Positions 8,053 through 16,676 of a stretch of DNA of 35,479 nt are shown piece by piece. Below the pieces are notes generated by a model. The model did not search any database, was not told the DNA's origin, and saw only the letters and a program-made list of their open reading frames with translations. This stretch comes from Mucilaginibacter sp. (GTDB lineage: Bacteria > Bacteroidota > Bacteroidia > Sphingobacteriales > Sphingobacteriaceae): NCBI GenBank assembly GCA_028287865.1, contig JAQBOU010000135.1:1-35479 (forward strand). Reading direction: 5' to 3'. The translations under genes and the position numbers were made by a program. Each line of letters starts with the position of its first letter. The stretch's first letter is position 1.

Positions 8053-9232
8053 AACCTTGGCTGTTTTGTTCCCTTATCTCATCAAAAAAAGGTGTATTCC
8101 TGTCCTGTACGCATTTGGCAGCATAAAGGTATAGCGCAGCGCTCCAGGTTTGCCAATCAACTCCCATTACTTTCCCATCCTGCGCTTTTATCCATTCGTT
8201 AAAACCAAAACTGAGGGTTTCATCTTTGGATAGCCGGACAAGCTTTGTTAGTTCAACCAATTTTTGCTCAGCGAGCTTGTACTTTTTGGCAGCTACAAGA
8301 GCTGCCACATAAAATCCGCATATAAATGGCCAGATGCCACCATTATGGTAGTTCCCCGGCATATTAAAGTGTTCGTAACGTGGGTTCCAATCCGGATCGC
8401 CCGGTAATGTAAACGGAAAAAAATTAGGCGGGATATCTGCAGCCAGATCACCCCTTTCCTTCATAAGGGCACATTCATGTTCTATCCATTCAATAATATT
8501 CTCTGCCCTTGAAGCCGATGCCAGGCCCGAAAGAATGGCTATACTATTGCCCAACAGGTCAAACCGCTCACTGCAATATACCTTATATGACCAAAAAGCA
8601 TAATAAGGCTTGCTTTTTACTTTCAAACCTTCATGTACATGATGCGGAATAAAATCTTCAATAGTGAACCGCTTCATTTCGCGGGACATGTGCGCGGCAC
8701 GTTCATTTAATCCTAATAAGCGCAAGTAGCTATATGCCAATGTATTAACAAATAAGCCATAACCCACAACCCACTGCTCATCCCGCCAATCGCTGGTAGG
8801 CTGCTGTGCAACCATATAACGGTCTGACGGACTTTGGTACTCCATCCAGGTAAGTGCTTTCTTTACTGCGTCTTCTAAAAAGTCATTTTCTCCGGTTAGC
8901 TTTCTGAAAATGCCAATTCCCAATAAAAATAGCGGTGTGGTATCGCTGGCGCCGCGGTCATCTTTATCGTGCACCAGCGAGGTGATATGGCCATGTTCGG
9001 TTTGATTTTTGGCTAATGTTTGCAATACCTTACGGATACTGTCTGTTAATTGCTGATTACCACTAACGGCTATCCCGAATATAGAAAACATGAGGTCGCG
9101 GGTATAGGGCTCGGGATATCCCCACCCTGCCGTGCGCGGAAGGCCATGAAAAGGCCCATGCATATTGTGCAGCAAAACTTCAATCGCCGCTTTTTTTGCT
9201 TCTTCTATTTCATGCCAGTTAATTGCTTCCAT
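8051..9232 (-). CDS. GH100/GH63-like (alpha/alpha)6-barrel glycoside hydrolase
   Basis: A 393-residue cytoplasmic-looking enzyme (no signal peptide). The pattern of an (alpha/alpha)6 barrel is clear: YTRDLMFSIFG (about 43-53), SDWRDEQWVVGYGLF, SYKVYCSERFDLLGNSIAILSGLA, and the diagnostic GNYHNGGIWPFICGFYVAAL, which matches the YHNGG-WP motif of neutral/alkaline invertases (GH100). The EW...VMGVDWQTWSAALYL ending is also typical. It is often annotated as amylo-alpha-1,6-glucosidase. It is the last gene of a probable operon after PIG-L deacetylase and GT4 glycosyltransferase, 49 bp after the latter. The substrate may be sucrose-like or a glucosyl glycoside; this is inference. Confidence 0.8.
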   Translation of the reverse strand: MEAINWHEIEEAKKAAIEVLLHNMHGPFHGLPRTAGWGYPEPYTRDLMFSIFGIAVSGNQQLTDSIRKVLQTLAKNQTEHGHITSLVHDKDDRGASDTTPLFLLGIGIFRKLTGENDFLEDAVKKALTWMEYQSPSDRYMVAQQPTSDWRDEQWVVGYGLFVNTLAYSYLRLLGLNERAAHMSREMKRFTIEDFIPHHVHEGLKVKSKPYYAFWSYKVYCSERFDLLGNSIAILSGLASASRAENIIEWIEHECALMKERGDLAADIPPNFFPFTLPGDPDWNPRYEHFNMPGNYHNGGIWPFICGFYVAALVAAKKYKLAEQKLVELTKLVRLSKDETLSFGFNEWIKAQDGKVMGVDWQTWSAALYLYAAKCVQDRNTPFFDEIREQNSQG

Positions 9233-9281
9233 AACTCTATTAGTTATATAATGTAAATCAATTTGGACTCTCAGCCTTCTT

Positions 9282-10424
9282 TTAACTTATCCCCAACTTT
9301 CTGCTTACCATTTCCACAAATTGTTTGGCTACCAGCCTGTAGTCAAAATTTTCAATCACACGCTTTCTGCCGGCCTTACCCAATTGTATTCGTTGAAAAG
9401 GATGGTTCATTAACTCCAGCAGGGATGAAGCGATGTCTTCGATATTTGCCCTGTAATCAACTGCGCGCGGAATATCAAAATTAATTTTATGATTTTCTTC
9501 ATAGCCGGCTGCTTTGCCAAGTATTACATGGTCTACCGTTATTTTCTCAGCTACATTAGCCAGCAGCGCGGTTTCACCATCAACCAGGGTATCCAGCATG
9601 CCCATAGCTTTTAAACCTATCACAGGCTTTTCACATGCACCGGCTTCCACCTGTGACATGCCAAAACCTTCCAGCCTGGATGGCGCGGCATAAATATCAC
9701 ATGCCCCCAATAACCAGGGCATAAAATTGCGCGAAGTAATACTGCTGGCATAAATAATATTTTTTTCGATGCCAAGCTGCCGGGCGAGAAACATATCGGC
9801 CTGGTTCTGTAGTTCGGTACGTGGTTGGGGCCATACTTTGCAAACATATTTCCATGCCGCAACTTTATCCTTGATCATGGCCAGCGCCTTCATTACTTCC
9901 TGCGCGCCTTTTGAAGCCGCATCGCCACCTATGGTCAGGATCATCAGCTCATCGGGCAAAATACCAAGTGATTCCCTTATGGCTAAAATTTGAGGGTCAT
10001 CCTTCTGCCGCGGAATAAATGAATCAGTATCACAACCTACCGGCAATACTTCAATATTATCGCCACTGATGCCATCCCGCACATACATTTCCTTTACCCA
10101 GTTTGAGGTTACAAGGATGAGAGGAAGTTTATTAAGCACATCCTGGTAATTAGCAATGTAGCCATCGGCAACCAGCCATGGCACCGGTTGTATATTGTAT
10201 TTTTGAGGATGCAGGATTAATTCAGGCGTATGCCCCCAGTATCCTATCCCAACAACTACATCCGGCTTAAACCAGCGATAGTACCATTCTTTTTCCTGGG
10301 GTGATTCAGAATTAACAGCATAGGCGTCTACGCCCATTTCCAGCAAGCCGCGGTAAAGCAGCTCGCCTTGTGTTGCCAGGCCGCTTGGCGATGCCGGGTA
10401 ATCATATAATAATAAAACTTTCAT
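9282..10424 (-). CDS. GT4-type (GT-B) glycosyltransferase
   Basis: A retaining GT-B glycosyltransferase of about 380 residues. The start is placed at the ATG that overlaps the TGA of the upstream deacetylase (ATGA), in preference to a GTG nine codons earlier. It opens with KVLLLYDYPASPSGLATQG, the N-terminal acceptor domain. The second Rossmann domain has LTIGGDAASKGAQEVMKAL, a YAAPSRLEGFGMSQVEAGACEKPVIG motif with the EX7E pair of GT4, and a C-terminal crossing helix. The donor is presumably a nucleotide sugar. Tight coupling to the PIG-L gene recalls GT/deacetylase pairs that make glycosylated thiols or GlcN-lipids, but it is not clearly BshA. Confidence 0.9.
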   Translation of the reverse strand: MKVLLLYDYPASPSGLATQGELLYRGLLEMGVDAYAVNSESPQEKEWYYRWFKPDVVVGIGYWGHTPELILHPQKYNIQPVPWLVADGYIANYQDVLNKLPLILVTSNWVKEMYVRDGISGDNIEVLPVGCDTDSFIPRQKDDPQILAIRESLGILPDELMILTIGGDAASKGAQEVMKALAMIKDKVAAWKYVCKVWPQPRTELQNQADMFLARQLGIEKNIIYASSITSRNFMPWLLGACDIYAAPSRLEGFGMSQVEAGACEKPVIGLKAMGMLDTLVDGETALLANVAEKITVDHVILGKAAGYEENHKINFDIPRAVDYRANIEDIASSLLELMNHPFQRIQLGKAGRKRVIENFDYRLVAKQFVEMVSRKLGIS

Positions 10425-11062
10425 GGGATTGAATTTCCGCCGATCAGCCACTGCCGGGCTTGCTCAGCGTTAAAAAATTGCCAGTAGGCTTCTTCCATAG
10501 GAGTGGTTTGAGCCTCCCAACTGTTTATATTAAATCCGTAAGTGTTTGTAATGATGCTATATTTTTGTTCCCACAAATAATGCGGGAGGGTAAAGAAAAC
10601 AGGTGCGTCGTTTATTGCAACAGGCGTATATTCCCTGTGACCATCCTCGTAGGCAAAAGCCCAAAGTTCACTTGTATTTAATTTGCCCGAATGCCACAGA
10701 TTGATCACCGCTTTACCAATTTCCTCGTGACGAAGGTGCCGGGTATATTCGCCGTAAATACTATGGGTAATAACCAGGTCAAATTCATTTGAAGGCAACA
10801 GGCTCATTATAGCCTCTTCCACTTCGTGTTCTGGTAAAGGTTTTTGTTCAGGGCCATCATCCAGATCGCCCATAACACCATCTGCACCTAAAATTTTCCG
10901 GACGATTTCAAATTTCGGAGCCCTATCGGGATCGTTTTTCCTGCACAGCGAGGCAATAAAACATTGCCATGAAGGATTGCTTAGAACTGTACCTCCGCAC
11001 CATAAAGTTTCATCATCAGGATGTGCCACAATTATGGCAACTGTCTTGGTTTCTTTATTCAT
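10421..11062 (-). CDS. PIG-L family (LmbE-like) deacetylase
   Basis: A 213-residue zinc-dependent N-deacetylase-type protein. The metal and catalytic motif AHPDDETLWCGG is at 13-24, and a later HLRHEE (near 140) supplies the third zinc ligand. YGEYTRHLRHEEIGKAV is typical of the family. PIG-L enzymes remove acetyl from GlcNAc-linked substrates such as those in mycothiol, bacillithiol and GPI synthesis. It is first in the minus-strand operon, and its TGA overlaps the ATG of the GT4 gene by four bases, so translation is probably coupled. Together they may build a deacetylated glucosamine conjugate; the aglycone is unknown. Confidence 0.91.
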   Translation of the reverse strand: MNKETKTVAIIVAHPDDETLWCGGTVLSNPSWQCFIASLCRKNDPDRAPKFEIVRKILGADGVMGDLDDGPEQKPLPEHEVEEAIMSLLPSNEFDLVITHSIYGEYTRHLRHEEIGKAVINLWHSGKLNTSELWAFAYEDGHREYTPVAINDAPVFFTLPHYLWEQKYSIITNTYGFNINSWEAQTTPMEEAYWQFFNAEQARQWLIGGNSIP

Positions 11063-11143
11063 CGGGTCTCCAAAAAAACATTTATCAATACAAATAGTTT
11101 TATCTGATTAAACGGTTTAATTATGTTAAAAGTCTTTTAATGA

Positions 11144-11644
11144 ATGATTATGAACCTATTTATTGAACTATTCGGAGAGGACAAGAATTTGACTGTTTCC
11201 CAAATGGCTTGCCGGGGGATAGTGGTTTTTTTAATTGCCCTGCTGCTTATCAGGATATCCGGCAGGCGATCATTTGGTATCCGCACGCCTTTGGATAACA
11301 TAATTTTAATATTGCTGGGTGCAACATTAAGCCGTGCAATTGTTGGCGCATCACCTTTTATACCGGTGGTTATAACCTGCTTTGTTATTGTTTTGCTACA
11401 CCGGCTATTCGGTTATGTAATTTCACGGAGTAAAAAGATGGGAAGAATAGTGGAAGGTGATAAAATACTTCTTTTTAGCGGGGGCCAATTTATTAATGAA
11501 AATCTTCATAGAGCGCTGGTGTGTAAGGAAGATATTATGCTGGGCGTAAGAAAATCGGCATTAACAGACAATATGGATAAAATTGAGCGGGTATATATGG
11601 AGCGTAATGGAGAAATCAGTACTATTATGAAGGAGAGAGCCTGA
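11144..11644 (+). CDS. DUF421 (YetF-like) membrane protein
   Basis: A 166-residue membrane protein. Three hydrophobic helices (about 24-41, 50-64, 70-89) precede the cytoplasmic DUF421 domain: GRRSFGIRTPLDNIILILLGATLSRAIVG and GDKILLFSGGQFINENLHRALVCKEDIMLGVRKSA are family hallmarks (RxSGRR, TPxDxxxxxLLG). The start may be either of two Met codons two apart. The function of DUF421 proteins is poorly known. It is divergent from the PIG-L operon, with 81 bp between the start codons, and is followed after 87 bp by a DUF3175 gene. Confidence 0.88.
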   Translation: MIMNLFIELFGEDKNLTVSQMACRGIVVFLIALLLIRISGRRSFGIRTPLDNIILILLGATLSRAIVGASPFIPVVITCFVIVLLHRLFGYVISRSKKMGRIVEGDKILLFSGGQFINENLHRALVCKEDIMLGVRKSALTDNMDKIERVYMERNGEISTIMKERA

Positions 11645-11731
11645 CCGGGGTCGATAACAATGCCTTGTTTTTGGTATTATTATTGTTTAATTGAAAGAGG
11701 AATTATTATAAACGCCAAATAATTTATAACC

Positions 11732-12043
11732 ATGACAACAACACATGCGCACGAAGAGAAAACGAAGACTTCAAAAAAGAAATGGTCGGCAGGGGTAACG
11801 GAACATAGCGACGCGCTTGACCTTGAAGGAAATATCTTCGAATCAAACGACCCAAAAAAAATTGCTCAATCCTTAAAACATTCGGCTGAGCAAAGTACGC
11901 GAAAAAAGTCGGCGCCTTACCGTTCGGCGATGTCGATGCTTACTTTTTATATCAACCGTGCAGGGAAGAATCTGGAAGCTTCTCAAAAAGAAATTTTGGA
12001 AAAAGCCAAAGATGAACTGCGAAAATTATTTGGACGGAAATAG
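11732..12043 (+). CDS. DUF3175 domain protein
   Basis: A 103-residue, highly charged, Lys-rich protein without signal or membrane segment. KKWSAGVTEHSDALDLEGNIF followed by PKKIAQSLKHSAEQS and the tail SAMSMLTFYINRAGKNL is the DUF3175 pattern. The function is unknown. The family is widespread as small soil-bacterial proteins often near stress genes. The start is preceded by a clear purine-rich GAAAGAGGAA about 35 bp upstream, but the nearer leader is AT-rich. Confidence 0.88.
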   Translation: MTTTHAHEEKTKTSKKKWSAGVTEHSDALDLEGNIFESNDPKKIAQSLKHSAEQSTRKKSAPYRSAMSMLTFYINRAGKNLEASQKEILEKAKDELRKLFGRK

Positions 12044-12285
12044 CAATTTAGTGATTAAGCTCAAGTGGTTTGCATTCCCGGCTTTTAGTCGTATTGTTTG
12101 CTTGATCTTGAAAGTAATGTACTTTATTTGTAAAGCAACTTAGTCTGTTGTATATTTCGTATACAGATAGTTAAATCCGTAACCGTGATTGAAAAATAAA
12201 ATATTTCTTCAATTTAAATAGTAGCTATACCTATCATTGCAAATTTTCGTTATACCTCTATTTTGACAAAATAATATAATACTAT

Positions 12286-13383
12286 ATGGCAAAAAGCTAC
12301 TCGAAATATCTTCCGGTTTTTATTGGAGGATTATTATTATTGACATCCATTACTTCCTGCAGAAAGGACAAAGCGCTTGGTCCGACTGCACTGAAACCGC
12401 TTGCAACAATTGGATTATATGAACAATTGGTGGATACCATATACCGGAGAGTATATGTGGCTATTTCAAAGGTAGGTACCACAAGTACTAATTATTACGG
12501 TATTTTTGATACAGGATCTACAGGTTTAACAATTGATGCTACAGGATTGATCCCGGCATCAATGATCACCAGCTCGGGCATACAGGTCACCGGCGACTCT
12601 GTGAATGTAAACGGTATCACCATCACCAGTCATTCATCAATAATAAAGTATGGAGACGTGGGCAGTGAAACTGACGAATATGGCAACCTGGCCTATACAA
12701 CTGTAACCATTGGCGACCAAAACGGAAGTATAGCCACAACCAGGATCCCGATATTCTTATATTATAAAATCGTCAATAAGTCAACAGGTGCCACATATCC
12801 TGCGCATTCAAACGATGTTTTTGGTGTTGGACCCGGTACCAGCCAGGTAAACAGCTCAATAGGAAGCCCCCTAAGTTATTTTAAAACAGGCACCAGCGTA
12901 ACAAACGGATTTAAACTGGCAATGTTTAGCAGTTCAAAGTTTACCGGGGCAGGCAATTATGTATCCGGCCTGCTTACTATTGGGTTGGTGCCTAACGATC
13001 TTTCATCCGCTGGTTTTATAATGCACCCGCTTACTTATTATTCTACCGGAGGATACTCGCCAGATATCAGCGGCACCATAAGTTATAATGGCAAAAGCAT
13101 TCCTGCTACTTTGTTATTTGATACCGGGACACCGTCTGTTACAATATTGGAAGACAATACAGCCAGCTCCCAGGGTAATTTACCTGCAAATTCGGTAGTC
13201 ACGGTAACCACCAATAACGGTTTTAGCTACTCTTATACCACCAACAGCACTTATAATTTGACCACTATTGGTAAGCCATCCGTAACAGGAGATCCCAGAA
13301 CTATTTACAGTATTGATTTCTTTTTAAGTAACGAATATTTAATGGACTATACCGACCACCAATTAGGGCTGAAAAATAATTAA
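12286..13383 (+). CDS. pepsin-like bilobal aspartic peptidase, lipoprotein
   Basis: A 365-residue exported protein with a signal peptide ending at a lipobox-like SITSC (Cys25), so anchored in an envelope membrane. Two catalytic-type motifs are visible: FDTGSTGL (Asp75) and LLFDTGTPS (Asp279), 204 residues apart as in two-lobe A1 (pepsin) peptidases. Other pepsin landmarks fit in order: YGNLAYTTVTIGD (136-144 region), a DVFGVGPG turn, GLLTIG, and a C-terminal IDFFLSNEYLMDYTDHQLGL, like pepsin's final strand ahead of the VGLA tail. Pepsin-like enzymes are rare in bacteria. It stands alone between DUF3175 and a permease. Loss of activity cannot be excluded. Confidence 0.72.
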   Translation: MAKSYSKYLPVFIGGLLLLTSITSCRKDKALGPTALKPLATIGLYEQLVDTIYRRVYVAISKVGTTSTNYYGIFDTGSTGLTIDATGLIPASMITSSGIQVTGDSVNVNGITITSHSSIIKYGDVGSETDEYGNLAYTTVTIGDQNGSIATTRIPIFLYYKIVNKSTGATYPAHSNDVFGVGPGTSQVNSSIGSPLSYFKTGTSVTNGFKLAMFSSSKFTGAGNYVSGLLTIGLVPNDLSSAGFIMHPLTYYSTGGYSPDISGTISYNGKSIPATLLFDTGTPSVTILEDNTASSQGNLPANSVVTVTTNNGFSYSYTTNSTYNLTTIGKPSVTGDPRTIYSIDFFLSNEYLMDYTDHQLGLKNN

Positions 13384-13396
13384 GGTTAAGTTAAAT

Positions 13397-13435
13397 ATTA
13401 AGTAAGTCTTTAGTTTCAAGTCAAGTTTACTTAAT
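13397..13435 (+). terminator. possible weak terminator after the pepsin-like gene
   Basis: ATTAAGTAA (13397-13405) and TTACTTAAT (13427-13435) form a 9-bp AT-rich stem 13 bp after the stop codon. There is no T-tract, so this is a weak call. Confidence 0.3.
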
Positions 13436-13567
13436 AGGTTTTGGCAATGATTTCCTTATAAATTAATAACAACTGATAGTTTTTTTTGCAGATGTACAAT
13501 GTGCCCCGCTTAATATACCCCATTTTTAAACGGTCTTTGTTAGCGGAAATACGCCCGGTGCCTATTT

Positions 13568-13607
13568 GTGCCTTCCATCAGGTTAAATTTATTTAACCTG
13601 ATGGCAC
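13568..13607 (+). repeat. long hairpin 42 bp before the permease start
   Basis: CCATCAGGTTAAAT (13575-13588) and its exact reverse complement (13591-13604) flank TT, and outer GTG/CAC can extend the stem past a small bulge. A short CTTTT follows. It may be the terminator of an upstream leader transcript or an attenuator for the APC permease. Which of these holds cannot be settled from sequence. Confidence 0.6.
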
Positions 13608-13649
13608 TTTTAAAAAGCATAAACAATATTTTTATAGCAAATAGCATCA

Positions 13650-14963
13650 ATGCCGCCATTAAAAAAGATTCGGGTTGTGCAGCTCATAGCTGTAATTTTC
13701 TTTACTGTTTCCGGTGGTCCTTATGGATTAGAGCCATTGCTAACTTATGCGGGTGAACATGCCGCGTTGTTATTATTGCTGCTGACCCCGCTATTATGGG
13801 ATGTGCCTGCAATTTTTACTGTACTGGAACTGAACAGTATGATGCCCGTAACAGGCGGATATTACAAATGGGTAAAACACGCTTTAGGTACACGCTGGGG
13901 TTTTTATGAGGGTTGGTGGACGTGGCTTTATACCTTTGTAGACCTCGCTATTTATCCGGGACTGTTTGTATTGTATGCATCTTATTTTTTTCCGGTATTG
14001 GCGGAATATCGCATTCCTATTTGTTTGTGTGTAGTGTGGGCATCTGCAGGATTAAATATTTTGGGGATTGTGCCGGTAGGTAAAACTTCGCTGGTTTTAG
14101 GAGTATTGGTTGTAAGCCCTTTCCTTATTCTGTTTGCAATTTTCTTTTATCATCACCTTCAGGCAGTAAGTATACCGGCCCCTTCCTTAAAAGGTTTACC
14201 ATTTCCGTCATTAGGTATGGCTTTATATACGGTTATGTGGAATTGCCTTGGTTGGGATAACGTAACTACCTACGCAGAAGAAGTGGAGAAGCCGGTAAAA
14301 TCTTACCTGGTTTCTATTTTTTCGGCTTTCGCGCTGGTGATAGTGCTTTATTTTTTAATCATCCTTGTTTCGCAGCAGTCTGGAATAAACGCCAGCATAT
14401 TAAGTAAAAGCGGCTTCCCGGCGGTGGCCGAATTGATTGCGGGAAAATGGTTAGGCGGATTAATTGCATTGGCCGGTATGGCAAGCAGCCTGGGGATCTA
14501 TGCTGCAGTTTTATTATCGGTATCGCGTGTACCCAAAGTTATGGCTGATGATGACCTGCTGCCAAAAAGATTAAATAGAGAGCACCCACGGTTTAAAACG
14601 CCCTATATATCCATTATTGTTTGCTCCATTGTAGTGAGCTTTATGATACTATGGCCGTTTGGCGACTTGCTTATTATTGACGTTACTGTTTACGGGGCGG
14701 GATTATCTTTAGAATATATTTCTTTAATTAAATTACGAATAGCAGAGCCTTTGTTGCACCGGCCTTTTAAAATATCATTAAACGTTACAGGCTTGTGCCT
14801 TATGGTGCTTTTACCGGTCACTGTGTATTTCGTAGCTTTAGCGGCAGCATTTTCATCTGAAGGAAATGGTGTATGGGCAGCCATTTTTGCAATCACAGCA
14901 TTGGCAAGCGCCGAACTGGTATGGCGCTTGATTATTTGGAAAAAACCGTATTTGAAGGTTTAA
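13650..14963 (+). CDS. APC superfamily amino acid/polyamine permease
   Basis: A 437-residue inner-membrane transporter with about 12 hydrophobic helices. The first helix carries SGGPYGLEPLLTYAG, the APC glycine-rich substrate motif, in the form seen in eukaryotic-type polyamine transporters (PHS/PUT group). Other family signs are PVTGGYYKWVKHALG, GFYEGWWTWLYTFVD and VMWNCLGWDNVTTYAEEVEKP. The first ATG gives a short basic N-terminus. A strong hairpin lies just upstream. It converges on the GlxA-type regulator. The substrate is uncertain: a polyamine or a cationic or neutral amino acid. Confidence 0.9.
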   Translation: MPPLKKIRVVQLIAVIFFTVSGGPYGLEPLLTYAGEHAALLLLLLTPLLWDVPAIFTVLELNSMMPVTGGYYKWVKHALGTRWGFYEGWWTWLYTFVDLAIYPGLFVLYASYFFPVLAEYRIPICLCVVWASAGLNILGIVPVGKTSLVLGVLVVSPFLILFAIFFYHHLQAVSIPAPSLKGLPFPSLGMALYTVMWNCLGWDNVTTYAEEVEKPVKSYLVSIFSAFALVIVLYFLIILVSQQSGINASILSKSGFPAVAELIAGKWLGGLIALAGMASSLGIYAAVLLSVSRVPKVMADDDLLPKRLNREHPRFKTPYISIIVCSIVVSFMILWPFGDLLIIDVTVYGAGLSLEYISLIKLRIAEPLLHRPFKISLNVTGLCLMVLLPVTVYFVALAAAFSSEGNGVWAAIFAITALASAELVWRLIIWKKPYLKV

Positions 14964-15027
14964 TCAAGAGAATGTGTTAGCCTATACTAATAGCAACCCA
15001 ACAATCAACGTGTTAAAAATTATTTCT

Positions 15028-16005
15028 TCATGCGGGAATTTCCCTGTTGTATTTTTGACGGTAATCTTTAGGGGTGAGCCCGGTGATCTTTTTAAAAACT
15101 TCGCGAAAGGTTTTTATGTCGTTGTAGCCTGCGTCATACATCAGCATGTTAATGTTTTGAGCTCCCTTTTCGAGTGCTTTTTTTGCAGATTCTATTTTAA
15201 CGCGCTGCAGATATTCAAACGGGGTGTTTTTTGTTGCCTTTTTAAAACGCCTTATAAAATTGCGCTTGCTCATGTTAGTATGTTCAGCTATCTCATCAAT
15301 GTTAATTTGCAGGTGATGATTTTCTTCAATATAGGTTTGCGCCTTTAATATTTCGTCGTCTTTATGCTGGCGCTGCCCCTTAAATACAGCGAAATGCGAC
15401 TGCCGGATCCTGTCCATATCTAATGAAAACATTTTGCTCGCCCAGATACCGACCTCGCGGCCGCAGAATTTATCAATCAGGTACAAGATCAGGTTTAACG
15501 ATGAGAACGCACCGCCGCTGGTATAGATTCCGTCCTGGTCCGTGATCACCATTTCCGAAAGGAAATTTACATCCGGATACCGGAGTACAATATCATCCAT
15601 ATCATTCCAATGAGAAGTGCATGACCTTCCCGAGAGTAGTCCGGCTTCAGCTAGAAAATAACTCCCCGAACACATGCTTGCCACTTCTGCGCCGCTTTGG
15701 TACATGGATAGTATCCATTCAATTATAGGTTGATGCTTTTTTAATGATATGTCCCTGTCACCATAAAATGCCGGCACGATGATCAGGTCAGGACGGATTG
15801 TTTCTGCCAGTGTGTTATAGCTGATAAACGGTGAAGGCACGTGTAAAAAATCATCGCTTTTTTTTTCGGAAACAAGCACCAGGTTAAATGGCAAAGGCTT
15901 ACCCGATTGTAGAAATAGGTTATTGGTATGAATTAACATATCCATGGCGCCGGTCATGGTTGACAAAGTTACATCCTCATGAATGATTAAAGCTATCTCC
16001 TTCAT
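15028..16005 (-). CDS. GlxA-type AraC regulator with DJ-1/PfpI domain
   Basis: About 325 residues from the ATG at 16005. A TTG seven codons earlier also stays open, but the family starts with KEIALIIHEDV. Residues 1-170 form a DJ-1/PfpI-like amidotransferase fold with the nucleophile-elbow sequence VASMCSGSYFLAEAGLL; the Cys is present, though these domains act mainly as sensors. The C-terminal 100 residues are an AraC double HTH (INIDEIAEHTNMSKRNFIRRFKKATKNTPFEYLQ). It lies between a convergent permease and a divergent response regulator. Its effector and targets are unknown. Confidence 0.91.
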   Translation of the reverse strand: MKEIALIIHEDVTLSTMTGAMDMLIHTNNLFLQSGKPLPFNLVLVSEKKSDDFLHVPSPFISYNTLAETIRPDLIIVPAFYGDRDISLKKHQPIIEWILSMYQSGAEVASMCSGSYFLAEAGLLSGRSCTSHWNDMDDIVLRYPDVNFLSEMVITDQDGIYTSGGAFSSLNLILYLIDKFCGREVGIWASKMFSLDMDRIRQSHFAVFKGQRQHKDDEILKAQTYIEENHHLQINIDEIAEHTNMSKRNFIRRFKKATKNTPFEYLQRVKIESAKKALEKGAQNINMLMYDAGYNDIKTFREVFKKITGLTPKDYRQKYNREIPA

Positions 16006-16173
16006 CTTGATAAATGATCTGTCCAAATATAATTATCATGCGTTAAAAACAGCAGATACATCATAAGAGAATGATATTTAAGTTCACCCGACACCTTGTA
16101 TTTCAACAATTTTTTTCCTTAAGATAAAAATATTTGTTTTTTTAATAACTAATTTATAGTTTCACAGGTCATT

Positions 16174-16554
16174 ATGCCGATGAATAACGAAGATAAAAAA
16201 ATCATCATATTTGATGATGATGAGGATATTCTGTCTATCTGTAGCTTTATTTTAGAGGAGCAAGGATGGACCGTTTTTGCTTTTACCGATTGTAATCAAA
16301 TAACAGAAAAGGTTTCGTCCATTTTACCAGATGTAATATTAATGGACAATTGGATACCCGATGATGGTGGAATTATAGCCACACAAACACTCAAAAAAAA
16401 CGAGGAGTTGAAAAATATACCTGTCATTTATTTTTCAGCCAACAGTGATATTGAATTGCTTGCCAGCCACGCCGGCGCTGAAACTTACCTTGCCAAACCG
16501 TTTGACCTGGAAGAACTTGAGCGGGTTATAAATACGGTGGTAGTAAGTAATTAA
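16174..16554 (+). CDS. single-domain response regulator receiver
   Basis: A 126-residue stand-alone receiver domain. The acidic pocket DDDED is at 14-18, the phospho-acceptor Asp58 is in VILMDNWIP, Ser88 in IYFSAN takes the Thr/Ser switch position, and Lys108 is in YLAKPF. No output domain follows, so it acts as a CheY- or Spo0F-like relay or binds a partner protein. No kinase is adjacent; the orphan PAS kinase at 343 is a possible partner by absence of others, which is weak evidence. A second Met two codons in is an alternative start. Confidence 0.93.
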   Translation: MPMNNEDKKIIIFDDDEDILSICSFILEEQGWTVFAFTDCNQITEKVSSILPDVILMDNWIPDDGGIIATQTLKKNEELKNIPVIYFSANSDIELLASHAGAETYLAKPFDLEELERVINTVVVSN

Positions 16555-16621
16555 TAAATCAAAAGTGATAAAGGTAATAACTGGTATTAAACAGTTATAG
16601 CGGTTTTTATATAATTTCATA

Positions 16622-16666
16622 ACTAAACAAAAAACGCCCTGTCATAAACGGGGCGTTTTGTTTAGT
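16622..16666. terminator. bidirectional terminator between receiver and OMP genes
   Basis: AAAACGCCC and GGGCGTTTT form the core stem around a GT-CATAAAC loop, and the flanking CTAAACA / TGTTTAG extend it. A-rich and T-rich flanks on both sides suit termination of the plus-strand receiver gene and the minus-strand outer-membrane gene. Confidence 0.75.
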
Positions 16667-16676
16667 CTTATATTTT

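Noticed and set aside
9282..11062. GT4/PIG-L pair as bacillithiol genes bshA/bshB
   Set aside because: The acceptor-domain sequence is not recognisably BshA, no bshC is present, and a glycosidase is in the operon; kept as a generic pair.
12149..12165. TGTATA-TTTCG-TATACA small hairpin
   Set aside because: Six-bp AT stem in AT-rich DNA is expected by chance and has no T-tract or gene linkage.
13568..13756. 62-residue ORF overlapping the permease start
   Set aside because: Begins inside the hairpin and overlaps the permease N-terminus in another frame.
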